Assembly (NCBI GenBank): GCA_963707895.1
Contig: CAVPRS010000003.1
Location: forward strand, 62,001 to 126,000
DNA: 64,000 bases
Direction of reading: 5' to 3'
Source: Fodinibacter sp963707895
Lineage (GTDB): Bacteria > Actinomycetota > Actinomycetes > Actinomycetales > Dermatophilaceae
Part shown: piece after piece, positions 26,951 through 34,745 of the stretch
How positions within the stretch are numbered: position 1 is the first letter of the stretch
How the letters are laid out: each line of letters opens with the position of its first letter
Made by a program: the position numbers and the translations under genes
The notes under the pieces: model-generated
Seen by the model: the letters and a program-made list of their open reading frames with translations, nothing else
The model's database searches: none
Told to the model about the DNA's origin: nothing

Positions 26951-26969
26951 GTTAGGTGAGGCACACTTG
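26951..26969 (+). promoter_or_regulatory. Possible IdeR/DtxR-type iron box upstream of MFS exporter
   Basis: TTAGGTGAGGCACACTTGA agrees at about 14 of 19 positions with the DtxR/IdeR box (TTAGGTTAGGCTAACCTAA as I recall it), and its left half is nearly perfect. It lies 109 bp before the MFS start and 145 bp before guaB3 on the other strand. The right half is weak, so this could be chance. Confidence 0.35.
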
Positions 26970-27077
26970 ACCGTCGGCAATGTCGCCGCCACCGGTCACG
27001 CGGGCCGCCCCTCACGAGAGGGCGACGACGCGGCCGCCCCGGCAGACCAACTTCCCGCCCTCGGACATGGAGCCAAC

Positions 27078-28724
27078 GTGTCATCAGCACCAGCGCAGAC
27101 CGCGCCACCCGTCTACCCCGACAAGATCGACGGGGCCGTCCTCAAGATCGCCGGTGTCGTCGTCCTCGGCGCCATCATGTCGATCCTCGACATCACCGTC
27201 GTCAACGTGGCCCTGCCGACCTTCCAGGTCGTCTTCGGCGAGCCCGGCCAGCCGCTGCCGTACTCCACCGTCGCGTGGACCGTCACCGCCTACACGCTGG
27301 CGCTCGCCACCGTCATCCCCATGACGGGCTGGGCGGCCGACCGGTTCGGCACCAAGCGGCTCTACATGACGGCGCTGCTGCTCTTCACGCTCGGCTCCAC
27401 GCTGTGTGCGATGGCCACCTCGATCGGGATGCTGATCGGCTTCCGTGCCCTGCAGGGTCTCGGCGGCGGCATGCTCATGCCGCTCGGCATGACGATCATG
27501 ACCCGCGCGGCCGGCCCGGCCCGGATGGGCCGCCTGATGGCCATCCTCGGCGTGCCGATGCTGCTCGGCCCGATCTTCGGCCCCATCCTCGGTGGCTACC
27601 TGATCGACAACTACTCGTGGCACTGGATCTTCCTGATCAACGTGCCGATCGGCGCCGCCGCGATCGTCTACTCCTGGCGCGTGCTGGCCTCCGACCGCCC
27701 GCAGCCCTCGGAGTCCTTCGACTGGATCGGCATGGCCCTGATGTCCCCCGGCCTGGCCCTGTTCCTCTACGGCATCTCCTCGATCCCGGGTGAGGGCACC
27801 ATCGCCTCCCCCAAGGTCCTCATCCCCGGCATCCTCGGGCTGCTCATGGTGGCGGGCTTCGTGTTCTGGAGCTTCAAGCCGAAGCACCCGCTGCTCGACC
27901 TGCGCCTCTTCAAGAACCGCAACCTGACGGTCTCGGTCATCACGATGTTCCTGTTCGCGGCGGCCTTCTTCGGCGGTCTGCTCCTGGTGCCCACCTACTT
28001 CCAGCAGGTGCGCGGTGAGACGCCGCTGCAGGCCGGTTGGCTGATGGCGGTGCAGGGTCTCGGCGCGATGTGCACGATGCCCATCGCCGGAGCCCTCTCC
28101 GACAAGCTGCCCGTGGGGCGGATCGTGCCGTTCGGCCTGGTCGCCATCATCGCGGGCATGTTCGCCTTGACCCAGCTCACCGCGACGACGCCGTACACCT
28201 ACATCCTCCCCGTCCTGTTCGTCATGGGGCTCGGGATGGGTGCCACGATGATGCCGCTGATGACCTCGGCGTTGAAGACGCTCAAGTCGCACGACGTGGC
28301 TCGCGGGTCGACCTTGCTGAACATCAGCCAGCAGATCGCCTCGTCGATCGGCGTCGCGACCATGTCGGTCGTGCTCACCACCGGGCTGAAGAACGACCCG
28401 CTCGTCAGCGGGGCCCAGCAGTTCGCCGAGGCGACCAAGGGCGTCGTCGACCCGGCCCAGTTCAGCACCATCGCAGGGAAGTTCCCCGCGGTCGGCGAGA
28501 TCCTCGCTCGGTACGCCGACAACCTCGGCGCCTTCAAGGAGGCGCTGCTCCTCGCGGTCCGTGAGGCGATGGCGAGTGCGTTCGCCAACACCTTCTGGGT
28601 CGCTGCGATCCTGCTCACCCTCACGCTCATCCCGGCGTACTTCCTGCCGCGCAAGCACGAGGAGTCGCACCTGCTCGACGACGCCGACGCCGAGGAGGTC
28701 GCGCCGCAGGTCATGCTGCACTGA
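27078..28724 (+). CDS. MFS transporter, DHA2 drug:H+ antiporter family (14 TM)
   Basis: 548-aa membrane exporter of the DHA2/EmrB-QacA type, with 14 predicted helices. Motif C-like GPIFGPILGGYLID, motif A WAADRFGTKRLY and the D1-type LDITVVNVALPTF early in helix 1 identify the family. Hydrophilic tail HEESHLLDDADAEEVAP. It would export cationic or hydrophobic compounds using the proton gradient; the substrate cannot be told. The GTG at 27078 is preferred because GGAG lies six bases upstream and the extension before it has no helix. A possible iron box lies 109 bp upstream. Confidence 0.88.
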   Translation: MSSAPAQTAPPVYPDKIDGAVLKIAGVVVLGAIMSILDITVVNVALPTFQVVFGEPGQPLPYSTVAWTVTAYTLALATVIPMTGWAADRFGTKRLYMTALLLFTLGSTLCAMATSIGMLIGFRALQGLGGGMLMPLGMTIMTRAAGPARMGRLMAILGVPMLLGPIFGPILGGYLIDNYSWHWIFLINVPIGAAAIVYSWRVLASDRPQPSESFDWIGMALMSPGLALFLYGISSIPGEGTIASPKVLIPGILGLLMVAGFVFWSFKPKHPLLDLRLFKNRNLTVSVITMFLFAAAFFGGLLLVPTYFQQVRGETPLQAGWLMAVQGLGAMCTMPIAGALSDKLPVGRIVPFGLVAIIAGMFALTQLTATTPYTYILPVLFVMGLGMGATMMPLMTSALKTLKSHDVARGSTLLNISQQIASSIGVATMSVVLTTGLKNDPLVSGAQQFAEATKGVVDPAQFSTIAGKFPAVGEILARYADNLGAFKEALLLAVREAMASAFANTFWVAAILLTLTLIPAYFLPRKHEESHLLDDADAEEVAPQVMLH

Positions 28725-28740
28725 GGCGCCGACGCCCCGA

Positions 28741-28778
28741 CCGGATGCCGGTCCCGCACCAGCGGGGCCGGCATCCGG
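28741..28778 (+). terminator. Hairpin after MFS exporter using the CGGATGCCG/CGGCATCCG word
   Basis: CCGGATGCCGG at 28741-28751 pairs perfectly with CCGGCATCCGG at 28768-28778, extended inward by TCCCGC/GCGGGG. It lies 17 bases after the MFS stop and 12 bases before the peptidase GTG, so it may terminate the exporter transcript. Confidence 0.6.
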
Positions 28779-28790
28779 CATGCTGGGCCG

Positions 28791-29831
28791 GTGCAGACCG
28801 GACCCCTGGACGCCATCACCGACGTGGCGGGCGTGCGCGTCGGCCACACCACCCGTGACGAGCCCGGGTGGCTCACCGGGGTGACCGTGGTCGTGCCACC
28901 TGCCGGCACCGTGGGTGGCGTCGACGTCCGCGGGGGTGGCCCCGGAACCCGCGAGACCGACCTGCTCGACCCGCGCAACCTCGTCTCCGCCGTCGACGCC
29001 GTCGTGCTCTCGGGCGGGAGCGCGTTCGGGCTGGCGGCCGCCGACGGCGTCGCCGCCGCGGCCTACGAGGCGGGTGCCGGCTGGCCGGTGGGCCCCGAGC
29101 CGCACGAGCGGGTGCCCATCGTGCCTGCGGCGATCCTCTTCGACCTGGGCCGCGGGGGCTCGTGGCTGCACCACCCCGACGCGGCCGACGGCGCCGCCGC
29201 CTACCGGTCCGCCGAAGCCGGACCCGTGGCCCGGGGCCCGGTCGGTGCCGGCACCGGGGCGCGCACCGCGGGGCTGCGCGGCGGGGTGGGTACGGCATCC
29301 GCGGTGCTGGCCTCCGGCGCCACCGTCGGGGCCCTCGTCGTGGTCAACTCGGTCGGCGCTGCGTTCGGTGGCGACGGCCTGCTGCTCGCGCGCCACCTCG
29401 CGGTCGGTGAGGACCTGCCCGCCCCGGACCCCGGCCGGGTCGGTGCCTACTGGGCGGCAGTGGCCGAGGAGACCGAGCGGCTGCGGGCCGGCACGGCCAC
29501 GACCCTGGCCGTCGTGGCGACCGACGTGACCATGACCAAGGCCGCGTGCCAGAAGCTGGCAGGCGTGGGCCACGACGGTCTGGCCCGGGCGCTGTCGCCG
29601 GTGCACACGGCCTTCGACGGCGACACCGTGTTCGCGCTGGCGACCGGGGAGCGGCCTGCCGTCGCCGGCCTCGACGAGGTCGAGCTGCAGGCCGCCGCGG
29701 CCGACTGCGTCGCTCGCGCGATCGTGCAGGCCGTGCTCGCGGCGACCTCCGTCGACCGCACGCCCGACGGTGGTGCCGCGCTGCCGTCGTACCGCGACGC
29801 CCTCGCGGGCGGTCCGCCTCAGCCCGAGTAG
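28791..29831 (+). CDS. P1 family peptidase (DmpA/L-aminopeptidase-like)
   Basis: 346-aa protein of peptidase family S58/P1. Matches to the DmpA/BapA pattern are ITDVAGVRVGHTT at residues 8-20, GGGPGTRETDLLDP, VLSGGSAFGLAAADGV, and GATVGALVVVNSVGAAF in the region of the autoproteolysis and nucleophile serine. These enzymes cleave N-terminal residues from small peptides or amides and normally self-cut into two chains. The final ~80 residues are also conserved. GTG start with little leader. The 3' end overlaps guaB on the other strand by 13 bp. Confidence 0.85.
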   Translation: MQTGPLDAITDVAGVRVGHTTRDEPGWLTGVTVVVPPAGTVGGVDVRGGGPGTRETDLLDPRNLVSAVDAVVLSGGSAFGLAAADGVAAAAYEAGAGWPVGPEPHERVPIVPAAILFDLGRGGSWLHHPDAADGAAAYRSAEAGPVARGPVGAGTGARTAGLRGGVGTASAVLASGATVGALVVVNSVGAAFGGDGLLLARHLAVGEDLPAPDPGRVGAYWAAVAEETERLRAGTATTLAVVATDVTMTKAACQKLAGVGHDGLARALSPVHTAFDGDTVFALATGERPAVAGLDEVELQAAAADCVARAIVQAVLAATSVDRTPDGGAALPSYRDALAGGPPQPE

Positions 29832-31411
29832 TTCGGGGCCTCGACGATGCCGGTGATGTCGTGCGGGTGCGACTCGCGCAGGCCCGCCGTCGTGATCCGG
29901 ATGAAGCGGCCCCGGCTCTTCAGCTCGGGCACCGTGCGCGCGCCGACGTAGAACATCGACTGGTGCAGGCCCCCGACGAGCTGGTGGGCCACGGCGCCGA
30001 CCGGTCCGCGGTAGGCGACCTGGCCCTCGATGCCCTCGGGCACGATCTTGTCGTCGCTGCTGACGTCGGCCTGGAAGTAGCGGTCCTTGGAGTAGGACTT
30101 CTTGCCCCGCGAGCTCATGGCGCCGAGCGAGCCCATGCCCCGGTAGGCCTTGAACTGCTTGCCGTTGATGAAGACCAGCTCGCCGGGCGACTCCTCGCAG
30201 CCGGCCAGCAGCGACCCGACCATGACCGTGTCGGCGCCGGCCACGAGGGCCTTGGCGATGTCGCCGGAGTACTGCAGACCGCCGTCGCCGATGAGCGGGA
30301 CGCCGGCCGGGCGGCACGCGAGCGAGGCCTCGTAGATCGCGGTGACCTGGGGCACGCCGACGCCGGCCACGACGCGGGTGGTGCAGATCGAGCCCGGCCC
30401 GACCCCGACCTTGACGGCGTCGACACCGGCGTCGACGAGCGCCTGGGCCCCGGCGCGGGTGGCGACGTTGCCGCCGATGACCTGCACGTGCCGGGTGGCG
30501 GGGTCCTTCTTGACCCGCTCGACCATCTCGAGCAGCAGTCGGGCGTGGCCGTGGGCGGTGTCGACGACGAGCACGTCGACCCCGGCCTCGATGAGCGTCG
30601 TGGCGCGCTGCCAGGCCTCGCCGAAGTAGCCGACCGCGGCACCGACGAGAAGCCGTCCGTCGGCGTCCTTGCTGGCGTCGGGGAACTGCTCGGACTTCAC
30701 GAAGTCCTTGACCGTGATCAGCCCGCTCAGCCGGCCCTGCTCGTCGATGATCGGCAGGCGCTCGCGCTTGTGCTGGCGCAGCAGCACGGTGGCCTCGTCG
30801 TGGCCGATGCCGACGTGCCCGGTGATGAGGGGCATCGGGGTCATGACGTCGCGCACCAGCGTGTGGACCCACTCGGCGACCGGCGTGAAGCGCAGGTCGC
30901 GGTTGGTGACGATGCCGAGCAGGTGGTTGCCGTCGTCGACGACCGGCAGCCCCGAGACGCGGTAGCGGCCGCAGATCTCGTCGAGGTCCTCGAGGGTGGC
31001 GTCGGGGCCGATGGTGACCGGGTTGGAGATCATGCCGGTCTGGGTGCGCTTGACGAGGTCGACCTGGTAGGCCTGGTCCTCGATCGAGAGGTTGCGGTGC
31101 AGGATGCCGATGCCACCGTGCCGCGCCATGGCGATCGCCATCCGGGCCTCGGTGACGGTGTCCATGGCGGCCGAGATGAGCGGGACCCTGATCGAGATCT
31201 CGCGGGTGAGCCGGGTCGTGGTGTCGACCTCGCTCGGGATGACGTCGGTCTCGCCGGGCTGCAGCAGCACGTCGTCGTAGGTGAGGCCGAGGGCGGCGAA
31301 CGGGGATGCCGGTGCCGGCTCGGCGGTGGACGCCACCACGTCGGGCGCGTGCACGGCTCCCACCCGGTCGTCGTCGCGGGCGGTGGCGGTCTCGTCGAGT
31401 CCGAGGCTCAT
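29819..31411 (-). CDS. guaB: IMP dehydrogenase
   Basis: 530-aa GuaB (GuaB2 type): NAD-dependent oxidation of IMP to XMP, the rate-limiting step of guanine nucleotide synthesis. Tandem CBS domains lie at about residues 115-240 (NPVTIGPDATLEDLDEI; DVMTPMPLITGHVGI). The active-site loop GVGPGSICTTRVVAGVGVPQ holds the catalytic cysteine, and the flap continues with MGSLGAMSSRGKKSYSKDRY. The N-terminal part is an Asp/Ala-rich tail of about 35 residues. It lies near guaB3 and guaA in the same strand orientation but not in one operon with them. The start is ATG at 31411. Confidence 0.97.
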   Translation of the reverse strand: MSLGLDETATARDDDRVGAVHAPDVVASTAEPAPASPFAALGLTYDDVLLQPGETDVIPSEVDTTTRLTREISIRVPLISAAMDTVTEARMAIAMARHGGIGILHRNLSIEDQAYQVDLVKRTQTGMISNPVTIGPDATLEDLDEICGRYRVSGLPVVDDGNHLLGIVTNRDLRFTPVAEWVHTLVRDVMTPMPLITGHVGIGHDEATVLLRQHKRERLPIIDEQGRLSGLITVKDFVKSEQFPDASKDADGRLLVGAAVGYFGEAWQRATTLIEAGVDVLVVDTAHGHARLLLEMVERVKKDPATRHVQVIGGNVATRAGAQALVDAGVDAVKVGVGPGSICTTRVVAGVGVPQVTAIYEASLACRPAGVPLIGDGGLQYSGDIAKALVAGADTVMVGSLLAGCEESPGELVFINGKQFKAYRGMGSLGAMSSRGKKSYSKDRYFQADVSSDDKIVPEGIEGQVAYRGPVGAVAHQLVGGLHQSMFYVGARTVPELKSRGRFIRITTAGLRESHPHDITGIVEAPNYSG

Positions 31412-31681
31412 CGCCCGATTCTACGTGCTGCGGGGCCGACCCGAGTCACGTCGCCAGGCCACGGGCGCGTCAGGCCCGCGACCTGCGTGGACGCCGGGCG
31501 GCCCGCGCGCCGCCTTCGGATTCCGTAGGAGGGAAAACGTGAGGTCAGGGCTGGTTTCGGTAGGTGTGTCGCCCCCTTGACCAAGGCTTTACCAAAGGAT
31601 TGCCCACCGTGTACCAAGCCCCTCCTACCGTGTAGCTCTGGCCGCTCGGGGAGCGGCATCGCACCGTTGGTGGAGGTACAC
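31412..31681. promoter_or_regulatory. whiB3: Divergent upstream region of guaB and whiB
   Basis: 270 bp between divergent guaB and the whiB gene. TTGACC at 31577-31582 could be a -35 element for whiB, and GGTGGAGG just before the ATG is its ribosome site. The stretch from about 31540 to 31630 is noticeably less GC-rich than the flanks, which fits a promoter/leader. No operator can be assigned from sequence alone. Confidence 0.35.
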
Positions 31682-31972
31682 ATGGCCGAGATCACCCGAC
31701 TCCCGGGTCCCGTGGCCGACCTGTGGGACTGGCAGCTCGACGGGGCCTGCCGGCGGATCGGTCCCGAGGTGTTCTTCCACCCGGAGGGTGAACGAGGGAG
31801 CAAGCGCCGCACCCGGGCCAGCGCCGCCAAGGAGATCTGCCTGGGCTGTCCGGTCCTGCAGCAGTGCCGCAGCCACGCGCTCGCGGTGCGCGAGCCCTAC
31901 GGCGTCTGGGGTGGGCTCACCGAGGACGAGCGCGAGTCGTTCTACTCGCGCGACCGGCACATCGCGTCCTGA
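31682..31972 (+). CDS. whiB3: WhiB-family transcriptional regulator, WhiB3 type
   Basis: 96-aa iron-sulfur redox regulator. Four cluster cysteines are visible: Cys in LDGACRRIG, then C-x2-C in EICLGCPVLQQC plus the last Cys of that motif. FFHPEGERG and EPYGVWGGLTEDER follow the WhiB3 pattern, the latter being the beta-turn that contacts the sigma factor. The match to M. tuberculosis WhiB3, near its groES/groEL1 genes, is strong in both sequence and location. WhiB3 senses redox/NO and controls lipid and redox genes there; the same role here is inferred. ATG 31682 is preceded by GGTGGAGG. Confidence 0.93.
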   Translation: MAEITRLPGPVADLWDWQLDGACRRIGPEVFFHPEGERGSKRRTRASAAKEICLGCPVLQQCRSHALAVREPYGVWGGLTEDERESFYSRDRHIAS

Positions 31973-32124
31973 CCCGGCGGCCGTTGCAGCGGTCGCCCAC
32001 ACGCTCCGGGGGCGAGAGGCGGTCCGGGTCGTAGGACATCCCGTCCGGTCGGTGGCAGTGCCCCACCGACGGCCGGGGGGTCCTGCGGCCCGGACCAGCG
32101 GGCACGCCGCGTAGCCTGACGCCC

Positions 32125-32349
32125 GTGAGCGCTCCCCTCGAGGTCCCGATCCGCGACGAGACGATCCGGCTCGGCCAGCTGCTCAAGCTCGCAGGGGTCG
32201 TCGACGACGGCGCCATGGCCCGCGAGGTCATCGAGCGAGGACTGGTCCTCGTCAACGGCGAGGTCGACACCCGGCGCGGCCGCCAGGTGCGCCCCGGCGA
32301 CGTCGTGACCTTCGAGGCCGAGACCCTGAACGTCACCGCCGAGGGCTGA
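32125..32349 (+). CDS. S4-domain RNA-binding protein (YbcJ-like)
   Basis: 74-aa single S4 domain: TIRLGQLLKLAGVVDDGAMA followed by EVIERGLVLVNGEVDTRRGRQV and RPGDVVTFEA, the standard positively charged alpha-L fold. Proteins of this size (YbcJ/YaaA-like) bind structured RNA, probably in the ribosome assembly context. It starts at GTG 32125 and is monocistronic. It converges on groEL through a perfect hairpin at 32382-32417. Confidence 0.85.
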   Translation: MSAPLEVPIRDETIRLGQLLKLAGVVDDGAMAREVIERGLVLVNGEVDTRRGRQVRPGDVVTFEAETLNVTAEG

Positions 32350-32381
32350 CCCGTGCGCCGGCCTCCCCGGCCCGGCACGCA

Positions 32382-32417
32382 CGGATGCCGCCCGCTCGGG
32401 TGAGCGGACGGCATCCG
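32382..32417. terminator. Bidirectional hairpin between S4 gene and groEL
   Basis: Arms CGGATGCCG (32382-32390) and CGGCATCCG (32409-32417) match perfectly and enclose a second stem, CGCTC/GAGCG. It lies in the 110-bp gap between convergent genes, so it likely terminates both. The arms are the over-represented octamer of this window. Confidence 0.65.
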
Positions 32418-32459
32418 GTGTGGTGCGTGGTGCGCCGACGGGCGGCGCGAGGGGGAGCG

Positions 32460-34076
32460 TCAGTGGCCGTGACCGTGGCCCTGGCCGCCGGCGCCGGCCG
32501 GCTCCTCCTCCTTCTTCTCCACGACGAGGGTGTCGGTGGTGAGCACCATCGACGCGATCGACGCGGCGTTGCGCAGCGCGCTGCGGGTGACCTTGACCGG
32601 GTCGATGACGCCGGCCTTGACGAGGTCCTCGTACTCGCCGGTGGCGGCGTTGAGGCCCATCCCCGGCTCGAGGTCCTGCACCTTGGCCACGGCGACGTAA
32701 CCCTGCATCCCGGCGTTCTCGGCGATCCAGCGCAGCGGCTCGGCCGCGGCCTTGCGCACGATGGACGCGCCGACCTTCTCGTCGTCCTCGAGGTCGAGGC
32801 CGTCGATGACCTTGACGGCCTGGATGAGGGCGGAGCCGCCACCGGCGACGATGCCCTCCTCGATGGCCGCGCGGGTCGCCGAGATGGCGTCCTCGATGCG
32901 GTGCTTCTTCTCCTTGAGCTCGACCTCCGTGTGGGCGCCGACCTTGATGACGCACACGCCGCCGGCGAGCTTCGCGAGGCGCTCCTGGAGCTTCTCGCGG
33001 TCCCAGTCGGAGTCGGTGCGCTCGATCTCCTGCTTGATCTGCGCGACCCGACCGGCGACGTCCTCGTGGTCCCCGGCGCCGTCGATGATCGTGGTGTTGT
33101 CCTTCGTCACCACGACGCGACGGGCCTGGCCGAGGCTGTCGAGACCGACCTGGTCGAGCTTGAGGCCGATCTCCTCGGCGACGACCTGGGCGCCGGTGAG
33201 GGTGGCGATGTCCTGGAGCATGGCCTTGCGGCGGTCGCCGAAGCCGGGCGCCTTGACCGCGACGACGTTGAACGTGCCGCGCATCTTGTTGACGACCAGC
33301 GTCGAGAGGGCCTCTCCGTCGATGTCCTCGGCGATGACGAGCAGGGGCTTGCCGGCCTTGACGACCTTCTCCAGGATCGGCAGGACGTCGGCGATGGCCG
33401 AGATCTTGCCCTGGTGGATGAGCACGTAGGCGTCCTCGACGACGGCCTCCATGCGCTCGGGGTCGGAGACGAAGTACGGCGAGATGTAGCCCTTGTCGAA
33501 CTGCATGCCCTCGGTGAACTCGAGCTCGGTCGACGCGGTCGAGGACTCCTCGACGGTGATGACGCCGTCCTTGCCGACCTTGTCGAACGCGTCGGCGATG
33601 GTCGAGCCGATCGACTGGTCCTGCGCGGAGAGGGAGGCGACCTGAGCGATCTCCTCCTTGGACTCGATCTCGCGGGCGGTCCTGAGCAGCTCGTCGGACA
33701 CGGCCTCGACGGCCTTGTCCATGCCGCGCTTCAGGCCCGACGGCGAGGCGCCGGCGGCCACGTTGCGCAGGCCCTCGTGGACCATGGCCTGCGCGAGCAC
33801 GGTCGCGGTCGTCGTGCCGTCACCGGCGACGTCGTTGGTCTTGGTCGCGACCTCCTTGGCGAGCTGGGCGCCGAGGTTCTCGTAGGAGTCCTCGAGCTCG
33901 ATCTCGCGGGCGATCGTCACACCGTCGTTCGTGATCGTGGGGGCGCCCCACTTCTTGTCGATGACGACGTTGCGGCCCTTGGGGCCGAGCGTCACCTTGA
34001 CGGCGTTCGCGAGCGCGTCGACGCCGCGCTCGAGCGACTTGCGGGCGGAGTCGTTGAACTCCAGTTGCTTGGCCAT
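32460..34076 (-). CDS. groEL1: Chaperonin GroEL (GroEL1 type, His-rich tail)
   Basis: 538-aa HSP60 chaperonin that folds proteins in an ATP-driven chamber with GroES. The start MAKQLEFNDSARKSLERGVD, the DGTTTATVLAQAMVHEG ATPase segment and the VAGGGSALIQ region are canonical. The tail ends QGHGHGH instead of the usual GGM repeats, the mark of actinobacterial GroEL1, which is co-operonic with groES. A second, GGM-tailed GroEL2 is expected elsewhere in the genome. ATG at 34076 is preceded by GAAGGACAG. Regulation: two CIRCE operators upstream of groES, so HrcA. Confidence 0.97.
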   Translation of the reverse strand: MAKQLEFNDSARKSLERGVDALANAVKVTLGPKGRNVVIDKKWGAPTITNDGVTIAREIELEDSYENLGAQLAKEVATKTNDVAGDGTTTATVLAQAMVHEGLRNVAAGASPSGLKRGMDKAVEAVSDELLRTAREIESKEEIAQVASLSAQDQSIGSTIADAFDKVGKDGVITVEESSTASTELEFTEGMQFDKGYISPYFVSDPERMEAVVEDAYVLIHQGKISAIADVLPILEKVVKAGKPLLVIAEDIDGEALSTLVVNKMRGTFNVVAVKAPGFGDRRKAMLQDIATLTGAQVVAEEIGLKLDQVGLDSLGQARRVVVTKDNTTIIDGAGDHEDVAGRVAQIKQEIERTDSDWDREKLQERLAKLAGGVCVIKVGAHTEVELKEKKHRIEDAISATRAAIEEGIVAGGGSALIQAVKVIDGLDLEDDEKVGASIVRKAAAEPLRWIAENAGMQGYVAVAKVQDLEPGMGLNAATGEYEDLVKAGVIDPVKVTRSALRNAASIASMVLTTDTLVVEKKEEEPAGAGGQGHGHGH

Positions 34077-34159
34077 TGCTGTCCTTCGTGATCGGGATGC
34101 CGGGCGCGGGCTCGCGCTCCGCCACGGCTGGGGTTGTCGTTCAGTGACCGCTACCGGAC

Positions 34160-34200
34160 GCGCCCCGGTCACACCCGGTTGCGGGTGCGCACCGGGGCGC
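34160..34200 (-). promoter_or_regulatory. Strong hairpin between groES and groEL1
   Basis: GCGCCCCGGT at 34160-34169 pairs perfectly with ACCGGGGCGC at 34191-34200, with an inner ACCCG/CGGGT stem. It lies within the 150-bp spacer between the two chaperonin genes of one transcript. It may be a processing or attenuation site that sets the GroES to GroEL ratio; that role is inference. Confidence 0.5.
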
Positions 34201-34226
34201 GGTCACGGCATTACGTGGGTCGTGCG

Positions 34227-34520
34227 TCAGCCGACGACGGCGAGCACGTCACGGGCGGACAGGATGAGGTACTCCTCGCCGCCGTGCTTGATCTCGGTGC
34301 CGCCGTACTTGCTGTAGATGACGCGGTCACCGACCTGGACGTCGAGCGGGACGCGGTTGCCCTTGTCGTCGATGCGACCGGGACCGACCGCGAGGACCTC
34401 GCCCTCCTGGGGCTTCTCCTTCGCGGTGTCCGGGATGACGAGACCGGACGCGGTCGTCTGCTCGGCCTCGAGGCTCTTGATGACGATGCGGTCCTCGAGC
34501 GGCTTGATGGAAACCGACAC
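34227..34520 (-). CDS. groES: Co-chaperonin GroES
   Basis: 97-aa lid of the GroEL chamber. The sequence VSVSIKPLEDRIVIKSLEAE, the mobile loop ASGLVIPDTAKEKPQEG (residues about 24-40) and the roof/dome KYGGTEIKHGGEEYLIL are canonical. The GTG at 34520 is chosen because GAGGAG lies just upstream and it gives the normal 97-residue length. First gene of the groES-groEL1 operon, reading leftward, with two CIRCE sites about 95-170 bp upstream. Confidence 0.97.
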   Translation of the reverse strand: MSVSIKPLEDRIVIKSLEAEQTTASGLVIPDTAKEKPQEGEVLAVGPGRIDDKGNRVPLDVQVGDRVIYSKYGGTEIKHGGEEYLILSARDVLAVVG

Positions 34521-34615
34521 GGTGTGCTCCTCCCCTGTGGGGTGAGTCGAAGTGGACGGGACTGCGCGTCCGGGCCGCTCTCGCCGTCGCGGGGGTCGAT
34601 CCTGGCCCGGGTGCG

Positions 34616-34642
34616 CTGGCACTCACCGGGGGTGAGTGCCAA
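34616..34642. promoter_or_regulatory. CIRCE operator 1 (HrcA site)
   Basis: CTGGCACTC-N9-GAGTGCCAA, a 9-9-9 arrangement matching the CIRCE consensus TTAGCACTC-N9-GAGTGCTAA. It lies 96 bp upstream of the groES start. HrcA bound here would repress groES-groEL1 until heat stress. Confidence 0.85.
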
Positions 34643-34664
34643 TGAGCCAAATCTAGGTCGCCCG

Positions 34665-34691
34665 TTAGCACTCGGTCAACTCGAGTGCCAG
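34665..34691. promoter_or_regulatory. CIRCE operator 2 (HrcA site)
   Basis: TTAGCACTC-N9-GAGTGCCAG, with a perfect left half-site, 22 bp from the first CIRCE. It also lies 55 bp before the rightward methyltransferase start, so HrcA could affect both directions. Confidence 0.85.
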
Positions 34692-34745
34692 TGCGCGGAC
34701 CGGAACGCCCACGGCGCGCGTCACGGGATGCGTGCCGCGCAGGAA

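Noticed and set aside
23783..26959. Very long (over 1000 codons) rightward open frame across the GMC oxidase, aldehyde dehydrogenase and guaB3 genes
   Set aside because: It runs antisense to three genes with clear catalytic motifs. Its Arg/Asp/His/Gly-rich, low-complexity translation is typical of a GC-skewed shadow frame.
27084..30872. 1262-codon leftward frame through the MFS exporter and the P1 peptidase
   Set aside because: Opposite-strand shadow with Arg/His/Gly-rich translation; the exporter and peptidase have full family signatures.
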